DNA of 64,000 bases from Polytrichum commune (GCA_950295325.1 OX485808.1:23950527-24014526), one strand, 5' to 3'. Shown: positions 11,451 to 23,485, numbered from the stretch's first letter. Numbers and translations: made by a program. The notes: generated by a model not told the origin, from the sequence alone.

Positions 11451-12296
11451 CGTGGTTCATTGCATGTTATGTGTGGGTTGAAATTCAATGTTTCAATTAT
11501 CGTACACTCGTATGCAATAATTCCCCCTCTCTCCCAATTATTTTAGGGCTAGGTTTGTCATGGATGAATGGGGAGGTATGAAAGTGTGTGATAAGTTAAT
11601 TTCTTCTCCACATTCATCATGGCGGTGGAAGGAATGGAATCAAAAGAGGAAGTATAGTGGCAGGCTTTTGAGATTTGAATGAATAATTGGGTACTTAACT
11701 TATTAAGGATAAGTTGCCTTGAAGCGTCCTTGTGTGCCAAAAGGCTTTTAAGGTGAGGTGCGTTGACTTTGTTAATGTTCAAATAGTCCCACATGTGTGC
11801 AGGTATTTGTAAAGTAAGGATCTCACACATGTACGTAAACTACGTACTAATTAAAATTAAGCTTACTTAATTAAGACTAAGTAAAGTAAGCTTACTCAAC
11901 ACTAAGGGTCGGTTTACACTATGGACCATGAAGTCGGACTATGGAAGATGGCCTTTGTAAATGGTCCGAGTTCATGGTCTGACTTCATAAAAAATTAGTT
12001 TTAAGAGCCTTGGGCCCCTCACTAGGTGTAAACCGAATGTGGACCAAGAAGAATGACCATGCACCAAAATGCGAAGGTGCTGATTTTTTTAATACATGCC
12101 TAAAAAGGGAAATTTTGAAAAAAAATTCAAGTTTGACCATTATCTTGTCTTTTCTTGGGCTTCACTTGTCTTCACTTCTTGTTAAATGTGTCGAAGATCT
12201 GGCTTGCAAATCTTCTCACAACAATTTTTACCAAAAAATGGGCGATTTAATTTGTACATGCTCAATGTAATTTACATGTGACATGTACCTTGTGTT

Positions 12297-12412
12297 GTCA
12301 CTACACTAAATAGAATATTTAGTGTTTGATTATATTTAATGTTGTTACCACCATACCTTGCTCAACACTAAAGTTCAATTCTTTGATGATTAGTGTTAGA
12401 AGATTTCCCATT
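12297..12412 (+). mobile_element. MITE family M2, partial copy inside element A
   Basis: It begins CACTACACTAAATAGAATA and continues TTTAGTGTTTGATTATATTTAATG, matching the element at 50863-51180. The right terminus is not preserved. Confidence 0.5.
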
Positions 12413-12507
12413 GCAGTTCTTTTGACCACCCTGATCTACAGTCACTAAACGACTACAGATGTTTCTTTTTCTTTTTTCAACTGGAATTTTACATTTTCTT
12501 GGGGCGT

Positions 12508-12558
12508 GTAATATACCGTTGGAAAGGTATTTTGAATACCTTTCCAACGGTATATTAC
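12508..12558. repeat. Perfect 51-nt palindrome
   Basis: Two 23-nt arms (starting GTAATATACCGTTGG) are perfect reverse complements around the 5-nt loop TTTGA. Imperfect pairing extends the stem outward by roughly 15 nt on each side (GGGGCGTG against CAAGCCCAC). It could fold into a strong hairpin if transcribed. Confidence 0.9.
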
Positions 12559-13009
12559 AAGCCCACAAAATACAAAAAAATTAGTTGGTAGAGAAAAAAA
12601 ACAAATCTGCACTCAAATTCATGAGTTTTAGATGTCCCACGTTGTTTGGTGAAACATGTGGGAGCCGGTTTAAGGGGTAGGGCAAGATAGTAATGGTGTG
12701 TCTCACGGGCTATATATGATTAACGCACATAGAGGGTAAGTTCATTAAAATTTTACTTAAATGGTATATCTCTGCCATGGGCCCTTGCCTCGTCCTACTA
12801 GACCACCTCTCTTGCCTCTCTCACCGCTGAACCCGTTGAACCATGTCAGTGCATTTATTAGGCCTTAAAAATTGTGTTTTTGGGGACCTCGACCTTCATG
12901 GTCCCTCTGACATTTTTTTCCAAGTGTAAACGGAAGTTGTCCCACGACAAGTTCAGCAGCCGATCAGCTGCCTTGCAGAGCCATGGTCCATAGTGTAAAC
13001 CGGCCCTAA

Positions 13010-13589
13010 GGGGTTGTTTACACCATGAATCGTGAAGTTGTTCTAAAGCCTTGTAAAATTTGTGATTGGTTGTTGATCTCATCCCGGGATCACTTGGTTT
13101 ACACCAAGGAAAAAAATGTCAGAGTGACCATGGAGTTCGAGGTCTCCCCAAAAAAGACATACTTAAAGGCCTACATTATCCACTGACACAATCCAAAGGG
13201 TTTGGCGGTGGGAGAGATATAAGAGGCACTCTGATAGGAAAAGGCAAGGGCCCATGGCAAAGAAATGTTGTTATAATAAAACTTTAATGAAACATTTTTT
13301 TTCCTCGGGGAGAGAAGACGAAAGAATGGTCAAACTTCGAGATTTTTTCTTTTATTTTCAAAATTGCTATTTTTTTGGCACATATAAACAAAATCGACAC
13401 ATTCAATTTAAGGTGCATGGTCGTTCCTCTTGGTCCACATTCAGTTTACACCTAGTGAGGGGCCCAAAAGGCTTTGTAAATAGATTGTTTAAAGAAATTG
13501 GACCATGGAAGCTGGACCATGAAGTTGGAACATGAAAAAAGTCCATCTTCCATGGTCTGACATCATGGTCCCATGATGTAAACCAACCC
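13010..13589. mobile_element. PIF/Harbinger-like TIR element B
   Basis: This is the same family as element A: the left end is GGGGTTGTTTACACCATGAA and the right end CATGATGTAAACCAACCC, flanked by TAA at 13007-13009 and 13590-13592. It is 580 bp and abuts element A, so the two share the middle TAA. Its right arm is the inverted counterpart of element A's left arm over about 170 bp (for example CCTCACTAGGTGTAAAC). No coding capacity. Confidence 0.75.
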
Positions 13590-13752
13590 TAAATACCGAC
13601 TTGATGGTCCAATTGAAAGAAAGATTTGAGACTCCCTGTTACTACATTCCCAAAAAGTGATTGAAACTTCAACTCTAACGGGAGTTATATACAGAAGGCC
13701 GGGACAATCCAACACAAAATGTGCCTCGTTTTCATCATTAAGTTATTTAAGC

Positions 13753-13943
13753 CGGTCCGAGATGACCTTAAACTACCGGATGATGGTGGAGAGATACCCA
13801 AATCTCAAGGAAGAGGTTGGCGGTTCGAATCCCAACTGTGAAATCTCCTCTCTACTTGACGGAAAACTTGCTAGGTGGTCAACCACCTCCTGTGCTTTGG
13901 CGTTGGCTTGTCGGCCTTCTGTCTCAAAAAGAAGAAGAAGAAG
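13753..13943 (+). mobile_element. tRNA-type SINE, full-length
   Basis: The 191-bp body is flanked by a perfect 13-bp target duplication AAGTTATTTAAGC (13740-13752 and 13944-13956). A Pol III B box GGTTCGAATCC lies at 13822-13832, 70 bp from the 5' end, with a weaker A-box-like GATGGTGG upstream. The 3' end is an A-rich tail followed by AAG repeats. A second, 5'-truncated copy on the opposite strand at 19711-19840 shares the body at high identity. Mobilisation would rely on a LINE reverse transcriptase. Confidence 0.85.
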
Positions 13944-14360
13944 AAGTTATTTAAGCTTACCCTAAACTAAGTAATTTGACTCGCTTAGTACTAAGTTAAT
14001 TTAAGCTTACTTGATACTATGTTTAGGTATGTGCGTAGTAGGCATACACTGTGTTTGAATTACATGGAGCCCAAATCAAATTTCAAATCGTGTAAACTGA
14101 ATCCAACAGCTCAATTGTAAGCTGTCAGGTAATTATAGGTCAATTGCCTTGTGTGTTGGTGAAGTTAAAGTTAAGTGAACTTTAATTAACTTACACCGCA
14201 ATCAAAGACATGAGATGAATTAATTAACTCCATTTCTCACGATTAAAGACACGGGCTATAATAAACCATTCATCGGGCTGCTCCGGTGGTTTATTGGGAA
14301 CATATATACGTCACAAGCCACAATTAGAGATCATGGGTTTACATGCCAATTGTATACTTA

Positions 14361-14837
14361 GGGCCGCTTTACACTTAGAGGCCGGGCCAATTCCCCTTGA
14401 GGCCGATTGCATGAAATTTCAGCCCCTTTTGGGTTGGAGGCCGGCCTCAACTACATATTATAATAATATTATAATGGGGGCCAATTTTTCCATATGTAAA
14501 GGCCTTAGGGTCAAGAAGCAAGGCCGATTCAATAAATCTAGCATAATCCAACGGATCTAGCATAATCTAGGATAGAGCCGTGCATATTTCCACATAATCC
14601 AATGGATATGGTTTGCTAAAAGAATCAAATTTTATTAAAAAATGTTTATTTTATTGAAATTTGACATTGGCCCTCCAGACCATGCATTTTTTGATTACAA
14701 AATTCATACCACCAAATCGGCCCGGCCTCTAGGTGTAAAGGGGTTGGGACCGATTTCAGCCTTTTGGCCAATCACAAGTGAGGATTTCAAGCCTCTTACA
14801 CAACGAATTGGCCCGGCCTCTAGGTGTAAAGCAGCCC
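14361..14837. mobile_element. PIF/Harbinger-like MITE, 477 bp
   Basis: The left TIR is GGGCCGCTTTACACTTAGAG and the right TIR is the inverse of GGGCTGCTTTACACCTAGAG; both continue into GCCGGGCCAATTC. The flanks are TTA (14358-14360 and 14838-14840). The termini are related to, but distinct from, elements A and B (shared TTTACAC core). No transposase. Confidence 0.8.
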
Positions 14838-15630
14838 TTACTTAACTAGGGGCCAAGGGTACTTAGTTAACGCAAAGGAAAATTTCGAGATCGAGGGATC
14901 TTTTTGGTTGAGGGTAGTTGTTTTTGAACTCCAAGACTTTACACTAGGTTCGCGTTTAGAGTGTTGAAGAATTGAGCTTGGGTTCGTAAACGGTATTACT
15001 ACACTAAAATAGCCCTATGAGCATGGAAAGAATTAGTGTTGGCCACACTAATTTTGTGGTGAAGTTGGAGTCAACGTGGGCCTTCTCCTAATCCTTCATG
15101 AAGAGAAGACTTCCATCCATCACATTGAATAATAGTTGTAGGACGAAAGTAGCACACAATCAAGCAATCACCCGCATTGATTATCAAGGAAAAACAATGA
15201 ATGTGATCCACAATAATTTTTTGAACTATAAATTAAGCGTGGGTTGAAAATTAATGTGGCCCATAGTCGTAGGACTGCATTTCATGTTAAATATTGTTAG
15301 CATCAACGTAAAGTATGTTCCTTTTTAGTTTGAGAAATTGATCTTCAAGCTCGAGTCCAATCTCGAGCTCAAAAGTAGAGTTTGTTGAGGGTGATTTGGA
15401 CCCTTATCCTAATGTAAAACATGCCCTCATTAGCTTGACACTTGAATTACCATTTCCACTTTCATTATGGACTCATATTCACTAACTAAGATTAGATAAG
15501 AATTGGGATCGACAAGAACTAAGTTCAAACCTTCCAACATTTCAAGAGATAGTTTTTGCACTTATCGTAGAAATGCCCAATTATGTTAGTGATCCCAATT
15601 CCAACACCTACTTTTCCCCCAAAGTGGACA

Positions 15631-16030
15631 ACTACACTCAATATGATATTTAGTATCATATGGTATTTAATGTCACTTATGGTAACTTTTTGGATGACAC
15701 TTCTTATCAATAAGTGAAAAAATATTGTCATGGATGATGGACGAGCTCATCCGTTGGCCAAAGCCCTACCTTCTCTTGTCAGCAACTTGTGATGAAATGT
15801 TGTCATGGATGATTGAGATTTGGATGAAAAATCACTTGGTAAGTGATGGTAATTGCAACACTGTAAATCTATAATCCCCAATTTTTTATTTTTTTTATTT
15901 TTTTTACAAAGAATGGCAGATAATGTTGGGTTAACATTTAGTATTGGTGACACTATAATGTGGTTTACAATTAGTGTTGAGCAAGACAATTAGAATCGGT
16001 GACACTAAGTATCATATTTAGTGTGTAGTA
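15631..16030 (+). mobile_element. MITE family M1, complete copy
   Basis: The left end is ACTACACTCAATATGATATT and the right end is the inverted ATCATATTTAGTGTGTAGT. Internal landmarks shared with other copies are TATGGTATTTAATGTCAC, TTGTCATGGATGAT, GTGATGGTAATTGCAACA, TGTAAATCTATAATCCCC and GTTGAGCAAGACAATTAG. About 400 bp, non-coding, superfamily undetermined. Confidence 0.7.
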
Positions 16031-17490
16031 CTTCAACATGAACACTATCCTTATTATTAGAGTGGACAAACCTATTTATGATAAGTTAAGCAATCTCACA
16101 TAAGTGTAGTACAAGTATGATATTGGGGTGATTTTTCACAGGTCCAGAAATTGATATCACAATGTTTAACAAAAAAATCATAATGTATTTTCAAGTTTTG
16201 AAATCATGGTAAAATTTCACAAGCAAGATTGTCTCCCAACCCATATGCACAACCTATGTCAACTTATTTTTGATAGTTGGAAGACGAAAACTTGAGTACA
16301 ATTAGTGCCCTTTTCAAGGAACCCAAATCTATGCCCTTTTAACTTACTTTTTCCAGCACCCCAAATGTGAAGGCTACAAGTATCATTCTTCTTGACTATT
16401 TCTGTCATGTTAGAAAGTGGGGGTTGGACTCTTCATACCAAGTATGAACTACTTGACTATAAGAAAGGGTATTATTTGAGGCATTAGCGTACATAATATG
16501 CATAAGGGAGAGGTATTCATTTTACTCTAGTATGTAGATTTAAAATGGCCATTAAGAATCTTGAAGTAAAGGTAGATGTTAAAAAGGGGGCCTCTAAGGT
16601 TTAGAGATTTTTTTGAGAATAGACGTGTTAGTTTCATCTGATTCACATTTTCATCCATTATTGTCATATGGTAATAGTCCTTAATGATTACCTTGTCCAT
16701 TCTTGATAGGGTTCGCATTTGGATTATAAGACAAGCTAGAGGCTCTTGGTGTGCTCAAGGGCTCTCTTGAGTTTTGCTCTCTAGGTCGTGGCTGAGATAT
16801 TGTGGCTCTCTTGTCTTTGTTTGTTTGATGTAATCCTTGAGTTACATGTTATGAATGGGAAAAAATGTTCAGTGACTTTCTCATTAGAAAGTGAACATGA
16901 ATTTTACGTGTAACAAAGTCATATTTAGTTCATGGTTTATATTTCGTATATGTAGTGGAGGCATTCATCACATTAAATGGAAAAGCTTAATATAAATACA
17001 CATGTCCATTTTCTAGCTTGTCGTTAGTACATATACGTTTATTTTTCTTTATAGACTTCTTGTTTGCACGGGGTTCAACTTCACAGTGACCACCACACAT
17101 CATTTTAGGTTTTCAACCAAGAATGCAACCCTTGGACGGCTACATATGTGGAACTTCACGACTTTAGGGGACTCTTTATAGTAAGATAAAGGGGGGGGGG
17201 GTTGGAAATGGGGGGGTTCACACCCATCACCTAAACGTGCTCTAATCCCGTGTTTAGGGAGAATTTTGAGCATCTGTAATTGGTCAAGATCCTAGTGTTT
17301 TTTCAATTAGTCCAACCAATCACATGTTGTGATCTTCCAGTTTTTTCCCTTTATCAATCTGAGGTATATTCCACACATATTCCTCTAAAATTGTTGGTAA
17401 TGTTCCTGAAAGTCTTGAACTTCAACTGGTTAATTGTCAAGCTCAACCGGTTCATTTGTAACCAGCGGTTCAATCTCCAATTCATTGCTC
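16031..17490. other. Intergenic DNA, no gene seen
   Basis: AT-rich with only short frames. It contains a G11 run at 17191-17201. I see no terminal repeats, RNA gene or coding exon. Confidence 0.5.
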
Positions 17491-17493
17491 TAA

Positions 17494-18437
17494 AGGCCAC
17501 TTCACACACGAGCCAAGAGCCGTGACCATGAAAATTGTGAGAGTCCAAAAGAAAAGTGTCCAAAGGCCGTCCCAACACACCTCCAATATCATGTAGTGTC
17601 GTCACAGGCCCTCAAGTGTAGTGTGAAGTCATATGTGATTGGGCCCTCAACCGAATGCTATTTCAATGACTTTCTATTCATGCGGGTCCTCACACATGAT
17701 AATTAAAATCTAACCAACGGTTGTGATCGTTTGGAGTGCCATGGTCTCCAGGTTTTGTGTAAGGCTTACCTCCAAGAGATGGTTTTTGAAAAATAATCCA
17801 AGTGACCAGGAAACACGATCTATTTGATGCCACGTAAGAATCCATGTAGACTTTTACATCCATCCATTCATCTTGCATTCACATACTTTCTCCATTGGTT
17901 CCTTGAGCGTTGTGTGAAGCAGTGAACTTGGACCGGCTCACGGGGAGGTCACTCCATTGTCAAGTTGAACACCACATGCAAACTAAGTTTGCTACCCTAT
18001 ATTACATGCCATAAATAATTATAAATTTTATGATATTTTCCCTACATATACATAACCATTGATAGTATCTTTTGTATATATTTCTTTTTGAAATTTATAG
18101 TCATCTTCATTTTTGTAGTAATTATTTTAGTTCAATTATGCGTCATTCTAGTTAGAAACGGTATGAAAAAAAAATCAACAAATTTTAGTTACCATTTTTT
18201 ACTCTGTAATAGGTACCGTGTAAATCTACTCATGAAAAGATTTTGATAAAAGTTTTACCCATTTTGGTGATGCTTTATGTAAAAAATAAGATTTTTTTGA
18301 CATTTAAAGTGTTTGCACGTGGTTGTTCAACTTTACAATGGAGTGACCTCCCCGTGGACCGCCTTTTCCACCAATGAGAGGGCTTGAAGTGTAATTAATG
18401 GTCACGGGCTCTCAGTCTCGTGTGGGAAGTGACCCCC
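17494..18437. mobile_element. PIF/Harbinger-like element H, copy 1, interrupted
   Basis: The left end is AGGCCACTTCACACACGAG and the right end CTCGTGTGGGAAGTGACCCCC, flanked by TAA at 17491-17493 and 18438-18440. It matches copies at 47419 and 58165, which are about 500 bp. This one is 944 bp because a second element sits inside at 17940-18355. Confidence 0.8.
17940..18355. mobile_element. MULE-like MITE nested in element H
   Basis: The long terminal inverted repeats start ACGGGGAGGTCACTCCATTG and extend about 45 bp through AAGTTGAACA. The flanks GGACCGGCTC (17930-17939) and GGACCGCCTT (18356-18365) look like a 9-10 bp target duplication with one or two substitutions. A 9-10 bp duplication and long TIRs suggest Mutator-like elements. 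The 416-bp interior is AT-rich and non-coding. Confidence 0.7.
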
Positions 18438-18714
18438 TAATAATCGATTGTTTTTGGTGCCACCTGCATCTTGTAGCAAGGACAAAACCCTTGTACGCAT
18501 GTTACGTTAACAAGTTACTTTTTGCACCCTCTTAGAAAATTTATGAGATTGCCATAAAATTAATCATGAACCTCGATTTACATATAACACACATGAATAA
18601 ACTCTCGAGCAGCCGATTGGGCCCTTTTTTGTGGCCATGGGGAAATTAGTGTGGCCGGGGGGTCGTCGTGTGTATAAGCTAGCATGGCAATCAATGAATG
18701 GGGAGAATCGGCTC

Positions 18715-19050
18715 CTACACTAAATAGTGTCACTAAGTCTATTTGTCATCCTCAAAATTAATTGTAAATCGCCCATGTAGTGTCACCAACACTAAATAAT
18801 GTTTAAGAGATTTGGACATTATAGATTTACAATGTTGCAATTACCGTCACTTACTACGTGACATTTCATCCAAATTTCAATCATCCATGACAATAATTTA
18901 TGTAAGGGTGAGGGATATACCAAAAGCGGATGGAATAAAAGTAAATTGGGGTGACACTATTTGTAGGCCTATTCATAAGAAGTGTCATTAGAAAAGTTAC
19001 CACGGTGACATAAATTACCATATGACACTAAATACCATATTTAGTGTAGT
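18715..19050 (-). mobile_element. MITE family M1 copy
   Basis: It runs inverted relative to the 15.6-kb copy: it starts CTACACTAAATAGTGTCAC and ends TACCATATTTAGTGTAG. It retains the GATTTACAATGTTGCAATTAC and TCAATCATCCATGACAATA landmarks. Confidence 0.7.
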
Positions 19051-19054
19051 TATA

Positions 19055-19235
19055 AATGAACCGATTGAAAGTTCAAGGCTTCGGGAAAATTGCTCATCAC
19101 TTTAGAGGCATCTATGGAATATTCTCCAATTGAAGTAAGGAAAAAAAGACCCGAAAGGTGTCAGCACGTAATTGGGTCGGACTTGGAAACATTAGGATCT
19201 CGACCGGTTAAATATGCCCAAAAATCTCCCCGGAC
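19055..19235 (+). repeat. Dispersed repeat R1, copy 2
   Basis: Colinear with 9586-9790: TTTAGAGGCATCTATGGAATA, then GTCGGACTTGGAAACATTAG and ATGCCCAAAAATCTCCCC. It directly follows an M1 copy. Confidence 0.55.
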
Positions 19236-19710
19236 ATTGATGATGATGTTGCATGACATACATGGGGAGGACATGTGATGCCTTTAGCTTAATTTTTTAT
19301 GTGATGAAAAAACTAGCATGAGGTTGCAAGAAGATGGACTTGAAATGAGGCACAAGGTCGCATGTGAGGTAGAAGTGCCTATCGTGGACAACTTTGAGCA
19401 CTACGATTCCTTTTCTTAATCCCCAAGACAAACTATTCACTAATGGTTTTTGGATAAGCGATTACGTTATGAGCACAATGACATTAAGATCACATGAATC
19501 AAAGCCACGCATCTAATTCCTATAGACATGTTTAGAGTCTCATAATATCATACATGCTTTAGAGCTTGGTAGGTTTCCAAATTGAAATATGAGTTCGCCC
19601 CATAATTCAAGCAAGTGGATTCTTGATGGTATGGTGGTGACACGCAACTGGATAGCAAACCAACTGAGTAGTGACATGTAAATATGTTTTTAACATTGAT
19701 ATTTAGCATT

Positions 19711-19840
19711 TTTTTTTAGACAGAAGGCCGACATGCCAACGCCAAAGCACAAGAGGCAGTTGACCACCTGGCAAGTTTTCCGTCAAGTAGAGAGGAGATT
19801 TCACAGTTGGGATTCGAACCGCCAACCTCTTCCTTGGATC
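19711..19840 (-). mobile_element. tRNA-type SINE, 5'-truncated
   Basis: The same SINE body as 13753-13943, on the opposite strand, beginning (in element orientation) at GATCCAAGGAAGAGG, so about 55-60 bp of the 5' end is missing. It has an A-rich tail and a 9-bp target duplication TTTAGCATT (19702-19710 and 19841-19849). The B box is intact (19810-19820). Truncated insertion with its own target duplication indicates an independent retroposition event. Confidence 0.85.
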
Positions 19841-21029
19841 TTTAGCATTGTAGTTGTGACAATGATTTTGACACACACATTCACTGATACAATGTTTTTA
19901 TGTTGATGACCAGTTGCCGGTGATTATCAATCTACAGTGAATGGCACTCACGTTGAGTATACCCCCAATGTGGGGGCACCCATAATAGAAGGGGCATAGT
20001 GCTCGGGGATTCCTAGCCCCACATAACATTGATACCCTTGGCGGATGGACTCTTCATTGAAAACCTCAATGATGTGCGGTGGTGACTAAAATAAAACCCC
20101 CTATATACCTGAAAAATATTATAAAGAAAAAGAAACGTATATGTACTAAGGGTAGGCCAGAAAATGGACTCCTATATCTATACGAAGCTTTTCAATTCAA
20201 TGTTGTAAAGGCCTCCGGTACATATACCAAAATTAAATCATGAAATGAATAGGTCTTTATAACATACAATCCACCGTCACTTTCCAACGAGATAGTCTTT
20301 GTACATGTTCTCGTCCCTAGGATGTGACTCATAATAATCCGGCCTTGAAACACATGTCATTTTGGATGCAAAATGTAAAATTGGATGAAACTAGCACATT
20401 TATTGTCAAATTATCTCTAAACCTTAGGATCCCCTTTTACACATCTACCTTTACTTCAAAAAGACAAAACAAAACAAAAAGTACATAATAGAGAGAGAGA
20501 AAAAAAGCCTCTCTGTTATGTACTCTAAGGTCTCAAATAATACCCCTTTCTACACTCACTCTAGTTTGTACATGGTATGAAGAGTCCACCCCTGGAGATT
20601 TGATACATTGTTGAGTCACGTTACGCTTAAACCTCATTTGAACCTTCTTATCAAATAGCCCCCCCCCCCCCCCCCCCCAAAGTGGACGACATTGATCATT
20701 GACATTTTTTCTCCCTCAACCAATGACGTGCATTTTGAATCCTTGGAATAATGCGATCAGTGATTGTGTTGAAGTACATAGTTGCCCACTTTGGAGAGAA
20801 AAGTAGGTGTTGGAATTGGAGTCAGTGACAGAGTTGGGCACTTCTACTGTAAAATTATGGTAGAGTTATGTGTGTTTAAGTCCATACCCTATTCGTGGCC
20901 AAGTGGCATCCTTTCATTGAACCAAAAATCTACATAGAGTAACCTACCCAAATTTGGATCACAAGTTTCTAGGGAGTTTCTTGAACCTTCACCCTAACAC
21001 AAACCCAATCTTAATGCATTTCACATAAG

Positions 21030-21131
21030 TACACTTAATAGTCCTATTAGTGTGGGTTATCAAGTTACGTTGGAGTTACATTGTAGTTACACTCCATATG
21101 GTAACCCATACTAATAGGTCTATTTAGTGTA
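21030..21131. repeat. Foldback MITE, about 100 bp
   Basis: Inverted arms ACACTTAATAGTCCTATTAG and CTAATAGGTCTATTTAGTGT enclose a nearly palindromic centre (GGAGTTACATTGTAGTTACACTCC-like). Related arms occur at 42676-42892. Confidence 0.65.
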
Positions 21132-21782
21132 GCATTCAAGTAACAAAACGTGACTCGGCTTCGAAGTAAAGCCTAGGGGTTTTAGCTTGAATCAAAGATG
21201 TAATATAAAGGATGAACTAGAAACTTTATTTTGTGTTGGCATACAAGAGAAAGTTTTAGGGAGGTAAAATTTTAATCACATTTGTGCAGTTGGAACATGG
21301 ATTTGTATCCTTGGTCTCCACCAAATCATTTTACAAACACTTTCCTTCAATTTATTTATTTTAAAGATGTATCAAAATCACTTGATTTGATTTGATTGGC
21401 TTAAAGGTGGAGTTGCATAAGTTGGTGGGGAAAACCAAAAATATCACTATATTCGGTGATCGGAGACTTTTTCATTATTTTCAGACTATTTAAGGACATA
21501 GTTTTCAAATAAAGAACAAGAAAAACACAAAATATATTCAATGTGAGTTAATAAAGTGATTTGTATGGGCGGCACTAACCAATTTGGCACAAATACATGT
21601 CATCAAAACAAGAAATTAAACCATATACTAAACCATTTGCATTTATTGTGAGACTTTCCAAAGTCTCTAATTAACGAATATAGTGATAAATATGAATACC
21701 ACTGACATTGTTACTTCCCCAAAACATCTAATTTTGTAACAAAGAACAAATAAAGGGTGCCAATCATTGTCTGGGGAGAACT

Positions 21783-22000
21783 CACATCTAGTTATGGATG
21801 AACTAGTTGAGTTTGAGAAATATCCGGTCGAAGTTGGAGACTTTAGGAGAATCACCGATCATTTTAGAGGAATCTATAGAAGAATATACCTCTAATGAAT
21901 AAAACAAAATTGGAAGATGTCAACATGTAACTAACTGGCTGGATTTAGAATCACTGGGATCTTAACCAAACTCTACCCAAAAACTTCCCGGGCACTGGTT
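21783..22000 (+). repeat. Dispersed repeat R1, copy 3
   Basis: It contains GTTGAGTTTGAGAAATATCC, GAAGTTGGAGACTTTAGG, ATTTTAGAGGAATCTATAG and a CCCAAAAACTTCCCGGGCA end, colinear with the 9.6-kb copy. Confidence 0.55.
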
Positions 22001-22819
22001 CCAACCACTTCAAGGTCCATATCTTAGAGTTATTGACATAGAATTTCACTCTACTTGCTATAGAAGGCGCAAAAGAAACTTTACTATGGTAAGGTGCAAG
22101 AAAAGAAGACAAGGAAAGGAGAAAAGGGGTGAAGAAAAATGATCCTTTAGTGCCAAAAGTGCATGGGATGCATGGACGGGCCCCGGGTTCGAGCCAATGA
22201 ATGCTCAATGAAGTACACACCGATGGATGAAACATCCGTAGCTTGCGGTATGACTCATCCAAGACCTAATTAGTTACCACCCCCCCCCCCCCCCCCCCAA
22301 AAAAAACCGTACTGCCCCAACAACGGCCTACTATCTAGTCACATTTCAAACACAAAAAACAAAATGAAAATTCCTCTACTATTATAACGGTTGGGTTGAA
22401 TTGAGTTCCCATAATTAAAATAATAATAATAAAATAATTATTGGGATTTCTTGAAAGTTCCGACTTCGACGTTGTGCTAAGGGGGCGTATTAATTGTGCG
22501 TTTGAAAAAATTCAAAACCGAAAGCAACTTTTGGAGTAGAAAAGTTTTAGTAGTAATTGCACCTGATTCATCGCCCTTCACAATGACAGCTTCTTTAGGC
22601 TGCCAGATCTTGCAGTGTACTTTTGGCGTAGCTTGAATTTTGGTACCTGAGCTTATAGCTTTAAATGACCTAATGACAGTGTTACCGTAGTCGCGGTTCA
22701 CCAAGAAAACAAAAGCAATTTTTTAATTTTTTTCCCTTCTTCTAATGGTACGTAAAAATGGCTACAATACAATATAATACAATCGTCCCAACAAAATTTA
22801 AGTTTAAGTCTACCTACAT

Positions 22820-22951
22820 TTATTGGTGCAGGCCACCAGTGAATGGGGAGTAGCAGCAGTGGTTACATCTCGTGGCTCTCACTGGCTAAATCAACTTTGA
22901 AAGTGACCCCTGCTGGTAGGAACCGTTCACTGGTGGTGGCCCGCACCAGTA
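22820..22951. repeat. Foldback MITE with TTATTGGTGC ends
   Basis: The left arm TATTGGTGCAGGCCACCAGT and right arm ACTGGTGGTGGCCCGCACCA pair over about 30 bp with one small bulge. The whole unit is about 130 bp and has no coding content. Confidence 0.65.
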
Positions 22952-23021
22952 AGTGTGGGTGGACTGTTATCGAATAACATTCAGATGTTGTAAACCAAAA
23001 TAGTTGCACTCGCTCGGATCA

Positions 23022-23379
23022 ATACACTGAATAATGTGTGTTTAGTGTCACCCATTCTAAATTTGTAACTCCCCTCCCCCCCCCCCAAGGTAGTGTAATC
23101 GACACTAGATTTGTAAACCTTGCATTATTTGTCATTCCTTGTAATTTTTTTTTAAAATGAGGCATTGTAGATTTACTAACACTTTCTAAAGTGGTATTTT
23201 ATCCAAATTTCAATCATCCGTGATAGCCTTTTATTACATAAATGTTAGGATGCAAAATACACGAAGAATGCATGAACTAATAAGTAAGGTAAGGTGACAG
23301 TGCTGTAAACTTATTCATGGAAAGTTACCACAATGACATAAAATACCATATGACACTAAATACAATATTTAGTGTAGTA
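23022..23379 (-). mobile_element. MITE family M1 copy
   Basis: It starts ATACACTGAATAATGTGTG and ends ATACAATATTTAGTGTAGTA. Shared landmarks are GCATTATTTGTCATTCCTTG and TTTCAATCATCCGTGATAG. Confidence 0.65.
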
Positions 23380-23485
23380 CGGGTAAAAAGTCGTGTGCAA
23401 AAATCCGATCCCTCAAAATGGAGCCTCAATTCTTTACTCAATGTAACTTGCAGGTTTAATTCGGTTACTTGCGATTCTAAACAAA

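Larger units (their letters stand above)
11906..13006. mobile_element. PIF/Harbinger-like TIR element A
   Basis: The left terminus is GGGTCGGTTTACACTATGGA and the right terminus TCCATAGTGTAAACCGGCCC, flanked by TAA at 11903-11905 and 13007-13009. A 3-bp TWA target and a GGG-starting TIR fit PIF/Harbinger-type MITEs. It is 1101 bp with long imperfect terminal arms and no transposase. Inside are a copy of MITE family M2 (about 12297-12412) and a perfect palindrome (12508-12558). Confidence 0.75.

Noticed and set aside
22180-22200. GGGTTCGAGCC resembling a Pol III B box (possible SINE or tRNA relic)
   Set aside because: No A box, cloverleaf, tail or flanking duplication was found.
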